A stretch of DNA of 31,956 bases from Gudongella sp046224405 (GCF_046224405.1 NZ_JBJXRK010000028.1:1-31956); one strand, 5' to 3'; positions 7,386 to 15,099 are shown, counted from the first letter of the stretch. Made by a program: numbers and translations. Notes: a model not told the origin generated them from the sequence alone.

Positions 7386-7925
7386 ATGTCAAGAATAGGA
7401 TTAAAGCCAATTAACCTACCAGCAGGCGTTGAAATCAAAGTAAGCGACAACAACCTGGTAGAGGTAAAAGGACCAAAAGGACAACTAAGTCAACAAATTG
7501 ATCCTGAAATGATCATAAAAATAGAGGATGGAGTTCTAAATGTAGAAAGACCATCAGAGCAAAAGAGACACAAGTCCGTGCACGGATTGTCCAGGACTTT
7601 GATTTGGAACATGGTAGAGGGAGTAACTGAAGGCTACCAGAAGTCATTGGATATCGTGGGTACAGGATACAGAGCTGCAAAGCAAGGAAACAAGCTAGTG
7701 CTTACACTTGGATATTCACATCCAATCGAGCTTGAAGATCCAAAGGGTCTTGAAGTAGAGGTTCCTGCACAGAACAAGATAATTGTTAAGGGAATTGACA
7801 AGCAACAGGTTGGAAACTTTGCTGCAAAGATAAGAGACTATAGAAAACCTGAGCCATACAAGGGCAAAGGAATCAGATATACTGACGAATACGTTAGACG
7901 TAAGGTTGGTAAAACCGGTAAGTAG
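7386..7925 (+). CDS. rplF: 50S ribosomal protein L6
   Basis: This encodes L6, a two-domain protein near the factor-binding site of the 50S subunit. The 179 residues include the opening MSRIGLKPINLPAGVE and the C-terminal EPYKGKGIRYTDEYVRRK motif near the end, both diagnostic. An AGGAGGTG site precedes the ATG. The stop at 7923-7925 is followed closely by the rplR ribosome binding site. Confidence 0.98.
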   Translation: MSRIGLKPINLPAGVEIKVSDNNLVEVKGPKGQLSQQIDPEMIIKIEDGVLNVERPSEQKRHKSVHGLSRTLIWNMVEGVTEGYQKSLDIVGTGYRAAKQGNKLVLTLGYSHPIELEDPKGLEVEVPAQNKIIVKGIDKQQVGNFAAKIRDYRKPEPYKGKGIRYTDEYVRRKVGKTGK

Positions 7926-7941
7926 AAGGGAGTGAACAAAT

Positions 7942-8304
7942 GTGCTAAAGAAAATAGATAAGAATAAAACCAGAAAAGTTAGACACTCAAGAGTAAGGCA
8001 AAAAGTTAGTGGCACTCCTGCCAAGCCAAGACTTAACATCTACAGAAGCGGAAACCATATTTACGCTCAGATTATTGATGATGTAGCTGGTAACACATTG
8101 GCAGCAGCTTCTACTCTGGATAAGGACTTAAGCCTTACTTCAACTAAGAATAAGGAAGCAGCTAAAGCAGTAGGAATGGCAATAGGCAAGAAAGCTGTTG
8201 ACAAGGGTATCGAGGAAGTTGTTTTCGACAGAGGCGGTTACCTTTACCACGGAAGAGTCAAGGAACTTGCTGACGGAGCCAGAGAAGCTGGACTTAAATT
8301 TTAA
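7942..8304 (+). CDS. rplR: 50S ribosomal protein L18
   Basis: This encodes L18, a 5S rRNA binding protein of the central protuberance. The 120 residues open MLKKIDKNKTRKVRHSRVR and close GRVKELADGAREAGLKF, both typical. The start is a GTG at 7942. An ATG begins two bases earlier (7940) but reads ATG-TGC-TAA and stops at once, so it cannot be the start. Ribosome binding site AAGGGAG is at 7926-7932. Confidence 0.97.
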   Translation: MLKKIDKNKTRKVRHSRVRQKVSGTPAKPRLNIYRSGNHIYAQIIDDVAGNTLAAASTLDKDLSLTSTKNKEAAKAVGMAIGKKAVDKGIEEVVFDRGGYLYHGRVKELADGAREAGLKF

Positions 8305-8321
8305 TAGAAGGAGGGGAATTA

Positions 8322-8828
8322 ATGGAACGCTCATATGTTGATGCAAGCGAATTAGATTTACAAGAGAGAGTTGTTAATATAAATCGTGTAACAAAAGTAG
8401 TAAAAGGCGGTAGAAACTTCAGATTCAGTGCATTGGTTGTTGTTGGAGACGGCAATGGACACGTTGGAGTTGGAATGGCAAAGGCTCTTGAAGTACCTGA
8501 GGCAATCAGAAAAGCGGTTCAGGATGCCAAGAAGCATATTATCACAGTACCATTGGAAGGAACTACTATCCCTCACGAGATCACTGGAGTTTATGGAGCT
8601 GGAAGAGTATTGATGAAGCCATCAAACGAAGGTACCGGAGTTATTGCAGGCGGAGCTGTTCGTGCCGTATGCGAGCTTGTTGGAATCAGGGATATCAGAA
8701 CTAAATCACTTGGAACTAACAACCCAAGAAACGTTGTAAATGCTACAATGGAAGCTCTTAAAGGCCTTAAGACAGCAGAAAATGTTGCCAAATTAAGAGG
8801 TAAGACAGTAGAAGAAATACTAGGTTAG
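8322..8828 (+). CDS. rpsE: 30S ribosomal protein S5
   Basis: This encodes S5, which lies at the mRNA entrance and affects decoding accuracy. The 168 residues carry the double-stranded-RNA-binding-like N domain (LQERVVNINRVTKVVKGGR, residues 11-29) and the C domain with GTGVIAGGAVRAVCELVGI near residue 105. The length and motif order are normal. A AAGGAGGGG site precedes the ATG. Confidence 0.98.
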   Translation: MERSYVDASELDLQERVVNINRVTKVVKGGRNFRFSALVVVGDGNGHVGVGMAKALEVPEAIRKAVQDAKKHIITVPLEGTTIPHEITGVYGAGRVLMKPSNEGTGVIAGGAVRAVCELVGIRDIRTKSLGTNNPRNVVNATMEALKGLKTAENVAKLRGKTVEEILG

Positions 8829-8839
8829 GGGGGAGAACA

Positions 8840-9016
8840 ATGACTATGCTTAAAATCAAGTTGGTTAAGAGTCCCATCGGGAGACCTGAAACCCACAAAA
8901 AAACAGTCAAAGCCCTTGGATTAAGGAAAATCGGGCAAGTAGTTGAAAAAAATGATACCCCTCAAATCAGAGGTATGATTCATCAAATAGACTACATGGT
9001 TGAGGTAATAGACTAA
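8840..9016 (+). CDS. rpmD: 50S ribosomal protein L30
   Basis: This small gene encodes the bacterial short form of L30, 58 residues. It opens MTMLKIKLVKSPIGRP and contains TVKALGLRKIGQ near residues 22-32, which is typical, ending in the HQIDYMVEVID-like strand. The ATG at 8840 follows GGGGGGAG (8828-8834). It lies between rpsE and rplO exactly where expected. The spacing to neighbours leaves no room for another gene. Confidence 0.96.
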   Translation: MTMLKIKLVKSPIGRPETHKKTVKALGLRKIGQVVEKNDTPQIRGMIHQIDYMVEVID

Positions 9017-9033
9017 TAAAGGAGGTGTACGGA

Positions 9034-9483
9034 TTGAAACTTAATGATTTAAGACCAAATGCTGGAGGAGGATCCAAAGCCAGAAAAAGACTTGGTAGAG
9101 GAATCGGTTCAGGAACTGGCAAGACATCAGGTAAGGGACACAAGGGCCAGAATGCGAGAGCAGGTGGAGGAGTAAGACCTGGATTCGAGGGTGGCCAGAT
9201 GCCTTTGTTCAGAAGGATGCCAAAGAGAGGATTCACCAACATCTTCCAAACAGTATATGCAATAGTTAATCTTGAAGATTTGAATAGATTCGAAGAAAAC
9301 ACCGTTGTTACTCCTGAACTTCTTTTCGAAGAAGGCGTTGTTAAAAAGGGTAAAGCCAAGGATGGAGTAAAGATTCTTGGAGACGGTGAATTAAACGTGA
9401 AATTAACAGTACAAGCGCATAAATTTAGCAAATCTGCCGCTGAGAAGATTGAGGCAGCAGGCGGAAAGGTTGAGGTGATTTAA
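9034..9483 (+). CDS. rplO: 50S ribosomal protein L15
   Basis: This encodes L15, a late 50S assembly protein with a long, glycine-rich N-terminal extension that threads through 23S rRNA. The frame is open to a GTG at 9025, but that codon is part of the Shine-Dalgarno AAAGGAGG (9018-9025). The TTG at 9034, 8 bases later, gives the family start MKLNDLRPNAGG and 149 residues. The RLGRGIGSGTGKTSGKGHKG segment marks the family. The end of the gene carries the ribosome binding site of secY. Confidence 0.95.
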   Translation: MKLNDLRPNAGGGSKARKRLGRGIGSGTGKTSGKGHKGQNARAGGGVRPGFEGGQMPLFRRMPKRGFTNIFQTVYAIVNLEDLNRFEENTVVTPELLFEEGVVKKGKAKDGVKILGDGELNVKLTVQAHKFSKSAAEKIEAAGGKVEVI

Positions 9484-9484
9484 T

Positions 9485-10759
9485 ATGCTTTCAACCTTAA
9501 GGAATGCTTGGAGAATTCCAGACATTAGAAAGAAGATGACCTTCACTATCCTTATGTTGTTGGTTGTAAGATTGGGAGCGGCAGTGCCCGTACCATTTAT
9601 GAACAAGGACATAATCGAAGGTATATTCAATGCCAGTCAGGGTGGAATATTGCAATTCCTTGATATGATGGCCGGAGGAACATTCAGTGACTTCAGTATT
9701 TTTGCCACTAATATCTACCCATACATCACTGCTTCCATTATTCTTCAGCTTTTGACAATAGCAATCCCAAAACTGGAAGAGCTGGCTAAGCAGGGAGAAG
9801 AAGGAAAAAAGAAAATCAATCGTTATACCAGATATGGTGCGGTTGTACTGGCAGCGGTTCAGGCAATTGGATATACATTTGGTCTGTTCCGAAATGCTTT
9901 GGAAACTCAAAATAGTATGCAGACAGTTATCGTAATATTGTCTATGGTTGCTGGAACGGCATTTCTTATGTGGATTGGTGAGCTAATTACTGAAAAGGGA
10001 ATCGGAAATGGTATATCACTTCTGATATTCATAGGAATAATATCAAAACTTCCATCCGATCTGATCAGTACTTTTAAGCTGGTGAGCATAGGACAATTGA
10101 GCTTGATTAAGGTATTGTTGTTTGGAATAGTAATGCTTGTTATCATTGCTTTTGTAGTAGCTCTTCAGGAAGGACAGCGTAAGATTCCTGTGCAGTATGC
10201 AAAGAGAGTTGTAGGAAGAAAAATGTACGGTGGACAGAGCACTCATATCCCCATCAAGGTATTGATGGCTGGAGTAATCCCTGTAATATTCGCATCCTCA
10301 CTACTTGCATTGCCGCAGACATTCGCCTTGTTCTCACAGGGAGGAATTACACAATGGGTGGAGAAATACCTTACACCGGCAGGAAGCGTCGGAATATGGG
10401 TATACTCAATTCTTAACATATTGTTGATTGTATTCTTCACTTATTTCTATACTGCAGTACAATTCAATACAGTAGAATATTCAAAGAACCTTCAGCAAAA
10501 CGGCGGTTTTATTCCGGGAATCAGACCTGGAAGACCCACATCAGACTATTTGAACAAGGTTGTTAACAGAATAGTATTCGTTGGTGGTATATCCCTTGCA
10601 CTTCTTGCATCACTGCCAATAGTGCTATCAAAGGTTTTCGCCATGAATGTGAACTTTGGTGGAACTGCCATAATAATTGTAGTAGGTGTTGCGTTGGAGA
10701 CTGTAAAGCAAATAGAATCACAGATGTTGATGAGACATTACAAGGGATTCTTGAACTAA
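9485..10759 (+). CDS. secY: Protein translocase channel subunit SecY
   Basis: This encodes the SecY channel of the Sec translocon in the cytoplasmic membrane. The 424 residues and about ten hydrophobic membrane segments match the family. The first cytoplasmic and plug regions (FMNKDIIEGIF, GGILQFLDMMAGG) and the cytosolic loop QEGQRKIPVQYAKRVVGR near residue 225 are recognisable, as is GFIPGIRPGRPTSDYL near residue 340. It starts one base after rplO ends, which suggests translational coupling. SecE and SecG are not in the window. Confidence 0.98.
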   Translation: MLSTLRNAWRIPDIRKKMTFTILMLLVVRLGAAVPVPFMNKDIIEGIFNASQGGILQFLDMMAGGTFSDFSIFATNIYPYITASIILQLLTIAIPKLEELAKQGEEGKKKINRYTRYGAVVLAAVQAIGYTFGLFRNALETQNSMQTVIVILSMVAGTAFLMWIGELITEKGIGNGISLLIFIGIISKLPSDLISTFKLVSIGQLSLIKVLLFGIVMLVIIAFVVALQEGQRKIPVQYAKRVVGRKMYGGQSTHIPIKVLMAGVIPVIFASSLLALPQTFALFSQGGITQWVEKYLTPAGSVGIWVYSILNILLIVFFTYFYTAVQFNTVEYSKNLQQNGGFIPGIRPGRPTSDYLNKVVNRIVFVGGISLALLASLPIVLSKVFAMNVNFGGTAIIIVVGVALETVKQIESQMLMRHYKGFLN

Positions 10760-10779
10760 ACTATAGGAGATGATTTTAA

Positions 10780-11424
10780 ATGAGATTGGTATTACTAGGT
10801 CCTCCAGGAGCAGGTAAAGGAACTCAGGCATCAGCTATAGTAGAAAAGTATAATATTCCACATATATCTACAGGGGATATTTTCAGAGCCAATATAAAAG
10901 AAGGTACAGCATTGGGACAGGAGGCTAAAGCCTACATGGACAAGGGTCTCCTGGTACCGGACGAATTAGTGGTATCTATAGTAAAGGACAGACTGCTTAA
11001 AGACGACTGCAAGGAAGGATTCCTTCTGGATGGTTTCCCAAGAACTGTTAAGCAGGCTGAGGCATTGGATTCCGAACTGGATAAAATGGGTATAAAGTTA
11101 GACAGGGTTATTAATATAAATGCAGATCCTGAAATTCTTATTGAGCGTGCTGTGGGAAGACGTATATGCAGAGAATGCGGCGCGACCTACCATGTTAAAT
11201 ACAACCCACCTAAGGTTGAAGGCGTATGCGATAAGGATGGAGGAGAACTCTATCAGAGAGACGACGACACAGAAGAGACGGTAACTACCAGGATTAACGT
11301 ATACATGGAACAAACGGAGCCATTGATAGATTACTACAAGAATCAAGGATTGCTGCTGGATGTTGACGGAACCAAGAAGATTGACGAGGTTTTCGTTGAT
11401 ATAACAAGCGAACTTGATAAATAG
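10780..11424 (+). CDS. adk: Adenylate kinase, zinc-type lid
   Basis: This encodes adenylate kinase, which equilibrates ATP, ADP and AMP in the cytoplasm. The P-loop GPPGAGKGT is at residues 7-15, the AMP-binding and core motifs (STGDIFR, DGFPRT) follow, and the long-form lid has Cys130, Cys133, Cys150 and Asp153. This Cys3-Asp set is the zinc site known from B. subtilis Adk. The 214 residues are normal. It follows secY as usual, but the gene after it is not map. Confidence 0.98.
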   Translation: MRLVLLGPPGAGKGTQASAIVEKYNIPHISTGDIFRANIKEGTALGQEAKAYMDKGLLVPDELVVSIVKDRLLKDDCKEGFLLDGFPRTVKQAEALDSELDKMGIKLDRVININADPEILIERAVGRRICRECGATYHVKYNPPKVEGVCDKDGGELYQRDDDTEETVTTRINVYMEQTEPLIDYYKNQGLLLDVDGTKKIDEVFVDITSELDK

Positions 11425-11440
11425 AAGGGTTTACACCCTT
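11425..11440 (+). promoter_or_regulatory. Short hairpin after adk
   Basis: AAGGGT (11425-11430) and ACCCTT (11435-11440) form a 6-bp stem with a TTAC loop immediately after the adk stop codon. No T run follows, so transcription termination is unlikely; it marks the place where map usually stands in related clusters. Confidence 0.3.
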
Positions 11441-11466
11441 ACCAGCAGAACAAAGAGGTGAATATA

Positions 11467-11748
11467 ATGGATTCCACTAGTGACATATCCATCGGACAGG
11501 TGGTGAAGTCAAGAGCTGGCCGTGATAAAGGAAGAATATTCTTGATATACGACATAGCGGATGATCAATATGTATATGTAGTTGACGGAGATCTTAGGAA
11601 GCTTGACAGACCAAAGAAGAAGAAAATCAAGCACTTGATTGTTTTCAACACTGTTATGCCGGAATTCAAGGATAAGATAGAGAATAGCGTAAAGATAAAT
11701 AACTCATATATTAGAAAAATTCTGGAACCTTTCAATAAGAGTTTCTAA
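11467..11748 (+). CDS. KOW-domain RNA-binding protein (L14e/L6e/L27e-like)
   Basis: This 93-residue basic protein has a KOW-type RNA-binding start (IGQVVKSRAGRDKGRIFLIY, residues 8-27) and a lysine-rich centre (RPKKKKIKH). Proteins of this kind are often found beside infA in Clostridia and resemble archaeal and eukaryotic L14e; the function is not settled, though a ribosome-associated role is likely from the context. An in-frame GTG at 11458 overlaps the Shine-Dalgarno AGAGG (11454-11458), so the ATG at 11467 is chosen. It stands between adk and infA with no methionine aminopeptidase gene present. Confidence 0.85.
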   Translation: MDSTSDISIGQVVKSRAGRDKGRIFLIYDIADDQYVYVVDGDLRKLDRPKKKKIKHLIVFNTVMPEFKDKIENSVKINNSYIRKILEPFNKSF

Positions 11749-11777
11749 ATGAGAGTTGAACAGGAGGTTCGAAATCC

Positions 11778-11996
11778 ATGGCTAAAAAAGATGTAATAGA
11801 GGTTGAAGGTACGGTTATCGATGCATTACCTAATGCCATATTTAAAGTAAGGCTTGAGAACGGACACGAAATTTTAGCCCATATTTCCGGTAAGTTGAGG
11901 ATGCACTACATCAGGATATTACCTGGAGATACCGTAACAGTAGAACTATCGCCCTACGATTTAACAAGAGGCAGGATAACCTGGCGAAACAAGTAG
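11778..11996 (+). CDS. infA: Translation initiation factor IF-1
   Basis: This encodes IF-1, the OB-fold factor that blocks the ribosomal A site during initiation. The 72 residues (MAKKDVIEVEGTVIDALPNA at the start, LTRGRITWRNK at the end) are of exact family length and conserved throughout. An AGGAGG site precedes the ATG. The gene is followed at once by rpmJ, the standard order in Bacillota. Confidence 0.98.
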   Translation: MAKKDVIEVEGTVIDALPNAIFKVRLENGHEILAHISGKLRMHYIRILPGDTVTVELSPYDLTRGRITWRNK

Positions 11997-12012
11997 CATA
12001 GGAGGGATTATT

Positions 12013-12126
12013 ATGAAAGTTAGACCATCTGTAAAAAAGATGTGTGAAAAGTGCAAAGTCATCAAAAGAAAAGGAAGAGTAATGGTCATCTGTGAAAATC
12101 CTAAACATAAGCAAAAACAAGGTTAA
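12013..12126 (+). CDS. rpmJ: 50S ribosomal protein L36, zinc-binding
   Basis: This very small gene encodes L36, 37 residues, opening MKVRPSVKKMCEKCK and ending KHKQKQG. The zinc ligands Cys11, Cys14, Cys27 and His32 are all present. An AGGAGGG site (12000-12005) precedes the ATG at 12013. Its position between infA and rpsM is standard. Confidence 0.97.
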   Translation: MKVRPSVKKMCEKCKVIKRKGRVMVICENPKHKQKQG

Positions 12127-12160
12127 TAACGAGTTTGAAAAATAGGAGGTGTAGACGTTA

Positions 12161-12523
12161 ATGGCAAGAATTGCAGGCGTAGACTTACCAAGAGATAAAA
12201 GAGTTGAAATTGGTTTGACATATATATTTGGTATCGGAAAAACCAGCTCAAATGAAATTCTTCAAAAAGCTGGAGTTGACAAGGACACTAGGGTAAAGGA
12301 CCTTACAGAGGCTGAAGTTTCAAACCTTAGAGCAGTAATTGATACCTACCATGTTGAGGGAGATCTTAGAAGAGACATCGCTCTTAACATCAAGAGACTT
12401 AAGGAAATCAACTGCTACAGAGGACTTAGACACAAGAGGGGACTTCCAGTAAGAGGTCAGAGAACAAAGACAAATGCAAGGACAAGAAAAGGTCCTAGAA
12501 GATTAGTATCCAAGAAGAAATAG
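12161..12523 (+). CDS. rpsM: 30S ribosomal protein S13
   Basis: This encodes S13, a 30S head protein that bridges to the 50S subunit and touches the P-site tRNA. It has 120 residues. The start MARIAGVDLPRDKRVEIGLTY and the basic C-terminal tail after the RGLRHKRGLPVRGQRTKTNA segment are family marks. An AGGAGGTG site lies before the ATG. It opens the alpha-operon part of the cluster. Confidence 0.98.
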   Translation: MARIAGVDLPRDKRVEIGLTYIFGIGKTSSNEILQKAGVDKDTRVKDLTEAEVSNLRAVIDTYHVEGDLRRDIALNIKRLKEINCYRGLRHKRGLPVRGQRTKTNARTRKGPRRLVSKKK

Positions 12524-12541
12524 GTAAAGGAGGGGAACTTA

Positions 12542-12940
12542 ATGGCACCTAAAAAAGGTAAAGCAACACGTGTAAGAAGAAGAGAACGTAAGAACATTGA
12601 GAGAGGTCAGGCTCATATTTCTTCATCCTTCAACAATACAATGGTAACACTTACAGATACCCAGGGTAATGTAATATCATGGGCAAGCGCAGGACAGCTT
12701 GGATTCAGAGGGTCAAGGAAATCCACTCCTTATGCCGCACAACAATGTGCTGAGGAAGCTGCAAGAAAAGCTATGGAGCATGGTCTTAAGGTTGTTGAGG
12801 TATTTGTAAAGGGACCTGGATCAGGAAGAGAAGCAGCAATAAGGTCACTACAGGCATCCGGACTTGAAGTAAGCATGATCAAGGATGTTACTCCAATTCC
12901 ACACAATGGATGTAGACCACCGAAGAGAAGAAGAGTTTAA
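12542..12940 (+). CDS. rpsK: 30S ribosomal protein S11
   Basis: This encodes S11, a platform protein that contacts mRNA near the E site. The HISSSFNNTMVTLTDTQGN and the closing DVTPIPHNGCRPPKRRRV segments are diagnostic. The 132 residues are at the longer end of the family because of a basic N-terminal extension. Ribosome binding site AAAGGAGGGG lies just before the ATG, with the spacing of its neighbours. Confidence 0.98.
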   Translation: MAPKKGKATRVRRRERKNIERGQAHISSSFNNTMVTLTDTQGNVISWASAGQLGFRGSRKSTPYAAQQCAEEAARKAMEHGLKVVEVFVKGPGSGREAAIRSLQASGLEVSMIKDVTPIPHNGCRPPKRRRV

Positions 12941-12958
12941 TAGGAGGTGTAAATAGAG

Positions 12959-13582
12959 ATGGCAAGATATACAGGGCCAGTTTGCAGATTGTGCCGAAGA
13001 GAAGGTACGAAGCTTTTCCTGAAGGGAGACAGATGCTATACAGACAGATGTGCTCTTAACAAGAGAAACTTTGCTCCAGGACAACACGGACAATCAAGAA
13101 AGAAAGTAACTGAATATGGAATGCAGCTAAGAGAAAAGCAAAAGGTACGTAGATTCTATGGACTTTCAGAGTCACAAATGAGCAAGTACTTTATGATGGC
13201 TGATAAAATGAAGGGTGTAACCGGTGAGAATCTGTTCAAGATTCTTGAGTCAAGACTTGACAATGTAGTTTACAGAATGGGTCTGGCTGCTTCAAGAGCA
13301 GAAGCAAGACAGCTAGTGACACATGGACACTTCCTGCTGAACGGAAATAAGGCGACAATACCTTCACTTATGACTGCAGTAGGTGATGTTATCGAGGTTA
13401 AGGAAAAAAGCCGTGGAAGCGAGAAATTCAAGACTTTGGTTGAAAACCACAGCGGAAATACAGCTCCATGGATAAACATAGATCTTGAAAAACTAAGAGG
13501 AACAATCGTAGCTGAATCAACCAGAGAGGACATAGATCTTCCAGTTGAAGAACATCTAATCGTCGAGCTATATTCTAAATAA
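12959..13582 (+). CDS. rpsD: 30S ribosomal protein S4, zinc-binding form
   Basis: This encodes S4, a primary 16S rRNA binder that nucleates 30S assembly. The 207 residues include an N-terminal zinc site with Cys9, Cys12, Cys26 and Cys31 and an S4 RNA-binding domain near residues 97-160 (RLDNVVYRMGLAASRAEARQ). In B. subtilis rpsD is separate from this cluster and autoregulated; here it lies in the alpha operon between rpsK and rpoA, as in many Clostridia. An AGGAGGTG site precedes the ATG. Confidence 0.98.
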   Translation: MARYTGPVCRLCRREGTKLFLKGDRCYTDRCALNKRNFAPGQHGQSRKKVTEYGMQLREKQKVRRFYGLSESQMSKYFMMADKMKGVTGENLFKILESRLDNVVYRMGLAASRAEARQLVTHGHFLLNGNKATIPSLMTAVGDVIEVKEKSRGSEKFKTLVENHSGNTAPWINIDLEKLRGTIVAESTREDIDLPVEEHLIVELYSK

Positions 13583-13592
13583 TCGATATAAT
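13563..13592 (+). promoter_or_regulatory. Possible weak internal promoter before rpoA
   Basis: A perfect -10 box TATAAT lies at 13587-13592, straight after the rpsD stop codon. The best -35 candidate is TCGAGC at 13563-13568 with an 18-bp spacer and only about half of the consensus bases. It could give extra rpoA-rplQ transcription. The -10 box could also be chance in an AT-rich gap. Confidence 0.25.
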
Positions 13593-13648
13593 AGTATCAG
13601 TTGCCCTCGTCCGTTAAAAATTAAAAATATCAAGGAGGGTTATGCTTA

Positions 13649-14596
13649 ATGATAGAAATTGAAAAGCCTAGAATTGAGATCATGGAATTAAGTGAAGATG
13701 GAAGCTATGGTAAATTTGTTGTGGAGCCCCTTGAAAGAGGTTACGGAACAACCCTTGGAAACTCTCTTAGAAGAGTATTGCTTTCATCATTGCCCGGAGC
13801 GGCAATATCATCTATAAAGATCCAGGGAGTGCTGCATGAATTTGCAACCATCCCGGGAGTGTTGGAAGATGTGCCAGAAATTATACTCAATATCAAGGAA
13901 ATTGCAGCAAAGATGTATACTGAAGAACCTGTGACAATGATCATCGACGTGGAAGGACCTCAGGTCGTAACTGCCGGTGACATTGCAACGGGAATGGAAG
14001 TTGAAATTGTTAATAAGGATCAGCATATAGCAACTGTCAATGAAGATGGAAAGCTATATATTGAGCTTGAGCTTATCAGAGGAAGAGGCTACTCAGTTGC
14101 CGAAAAGAACAAGAAGGAAGGTCAGCCCGTGGGAGTGATTCCTGTGGACTCATCCTTTACTCCTGTAAGCAAGGTCAACTATGAGGTTGGAAATACAAGA
14201 GTCGGTCAGATAACTGACTTTGACAAACTTGTACTTGACGTCTGGACAAATGGAACCATGAGCGCTGATGAAGCCACCTCATTGGGAGCTAAGATCCTTA
14301 CTGAGCACCTGAACCTGTTTATTGGACTTACAGACCATGTCAACGAGGTTGAAATAATGGTTGAGAAGGAAGAGGACAAAAAGGAGAAGGTACTTGAAAT
14401 GACAGTGGAGGAGCTGGATCTTTCAGTTAGAAGCTATAACTGTCTGAAGAGAGCAGCAATCAATACTGTTGAGGAATTGACTGAAAAAACTGAGGAAGAC
14501 ATGATGAAGGTTAGAAATCTAGGAAAAAAATCCCTTGAAGAGGTACAGAAAAAGCTTGCTGAATTGGGATTAGGCCTTAAATCAAGTGATGAATAA
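13649..14596 (+). CDS. rpoA: RNA polymerase alpha subunit
   Basis: This encodes the alpha subunit, whose dimer nucleates RNA polymerase assembly. The N-terminal domain has the GYGTTLGNSLRRVLLSSLPG signature near residues 32-51. The C-terminal domain from about residue 250 (ELDLSVRSYNCLKRAAINTV) contains the DNA- and activator-contact helix with the conserved arginine. At 315 residues it is normal. The gap of 66 bases after rpsD is the largest in this part and holds a possible promoter -10 box. An AAGGAGGG site precedes the ATG. Confidence 0.98.
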   Translation: MIEIEKPRIEIMELSEDGSYGKFVVEPLERGYGTTLGNSLRRVLLSSLPGAAISSIKIQGVLHEFATIPGVLEDVPEIILNIKEIAAKMYTEEPVTMIIDVEGPQVVTAGDIATGMEVEIVNKDQHIATVNEDGKLYIELELIRGRGYSVAEKNKKEGQPVGVIPVDSSFTPVSKVNYEVGNTRVGQITDFDKLVLDVWTNGTMSADEATSLGAKILTEHLNLFIGLTDHVNEVEIMVEKEEDKKEKVLEMTVEELDLSVRSYNCLKRAAINTVEELTEKTEEDMMKVRNLGKKSLEEVQKKLAELGLGLKSSDE

Positions 14597-14620
14597 CCTA
14601 CGCAAGAAGGAGGGATAAAT

Positions 14621-14962
14621 GTGACAACACTAAGAAAACTTGGTCGCCCTACTGCTCATAGAAAAGCAATGTTGAGAAATCAAGTTACATCATTACTAAG
14701 GGAAGAAAGAATTGAAACCACAGTAACCAGAGCCAAAGAGACAAAGAGAATGGCAGAGAGAATGATAACTTTGGCAAAGAAAGGCGATCTTCACGCAAGA
14801 AGACAAGCACTTGCTTTCATATATGATGAAGATGTGGTGAGGAAATTATTTGATGAAATAGGTCCTAAGTATGCCGACAGAAATGGTGGTTATACAAGGG
14901 TATTAAAAGTTGGTCCTCGTCGCGGAGATGGCGCAGAAATAGCTATATTAGAACTTGTTTAA
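14621..14962 (+). CDS. rplQ: 50S ribosomal protein L17
   Basis: This encodes L17, a 50S protein near the exit tunnel. The 113 residues contain RKLGRPTAHRKAMLRN at the start and end GPRRGDGAEIAILELV, both typical. The start is the GTG at 14621, 7 bases from AAGGAGG (14607-14613). An ATG begins two bases earlier but is followed at once by TGA, a minimal start-stop. It ends the ribosomal supercluster; no terminator is visible after it. Confidence 0.97.
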   Translation: MTTLRKLGRPTAHRKAMLRNQVTSLLREERIETTVTRAKETKRMAERMITLAKKGDLHARRQALAFIYDEDVVRKLFDEIGPKYADRNGGYTRVLKVGPRRGDGAEIAILELV

Positions 14963-14979
14963 TAGGGAGGGGGATTAAG

Positions 14980-15039
14980 TTGACACTTAGTCCCTTTAGT
15001 TTTGTACGTTCCACTTGGTTGCCAGGAATGGTCAATTGA
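14980..15039 (+). CDS. Possible 19-codon short ORF after rplQ
   Basis: A very strong Shine-Dalgarno sequence (GGGAGG at 14965-14970) is placed 9 bases before a TTG codon that opens a 19-residue frame (begins MTLSPFSFVR, ends WLPGMVN). No known peptide is recognised. It could be a leader peptide for the ecfA1 operon, the remnant of a lost gene start, or an unused ribosome binding site. An AT-rich 7-bp hairpin (15041-15047 with 15055-15061) follows its stop codon. Confidence 0.25.
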   Translation: MTLSPFSFVRSTWLPGMVN

Positions 15040-15040
15040 A

Positions 15041-15061
15041 ATAACATTTTGCTTATGTTAT
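15041..15061 (+). promoter_or_regulatory. AT-rich hairpin between rplQ and ecfA1
   Basis: ATAACAT (15041-15047) pairs with ATGTTAT (15055-15061) around a 7-base loop. The stem is weak and no T run follows. It directly follows the stop codon of the short frame at 14980-15039 and lies 38 bases before ecfA1. A regulatory role is only possible. Confidence 0.25.
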
Positions 15062-15099
15062 ATTTAACTGGTAATAGTAAATTCTAACAGAGGTATAAT

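Noticed and set aside
8967..9431. 154-codon antisense frame over rplO
   Set aside because: Opposite strand of rplO; proline- and leucine-rich product is a by-product of the glycine-rich L15 codons.
14980..15008. TTGACA after rplQ as a promoter for ecfA1
   Set aside because: The -10 position reads TGTACG or similar, a poor match; the TTG fits better as a possible start codon.
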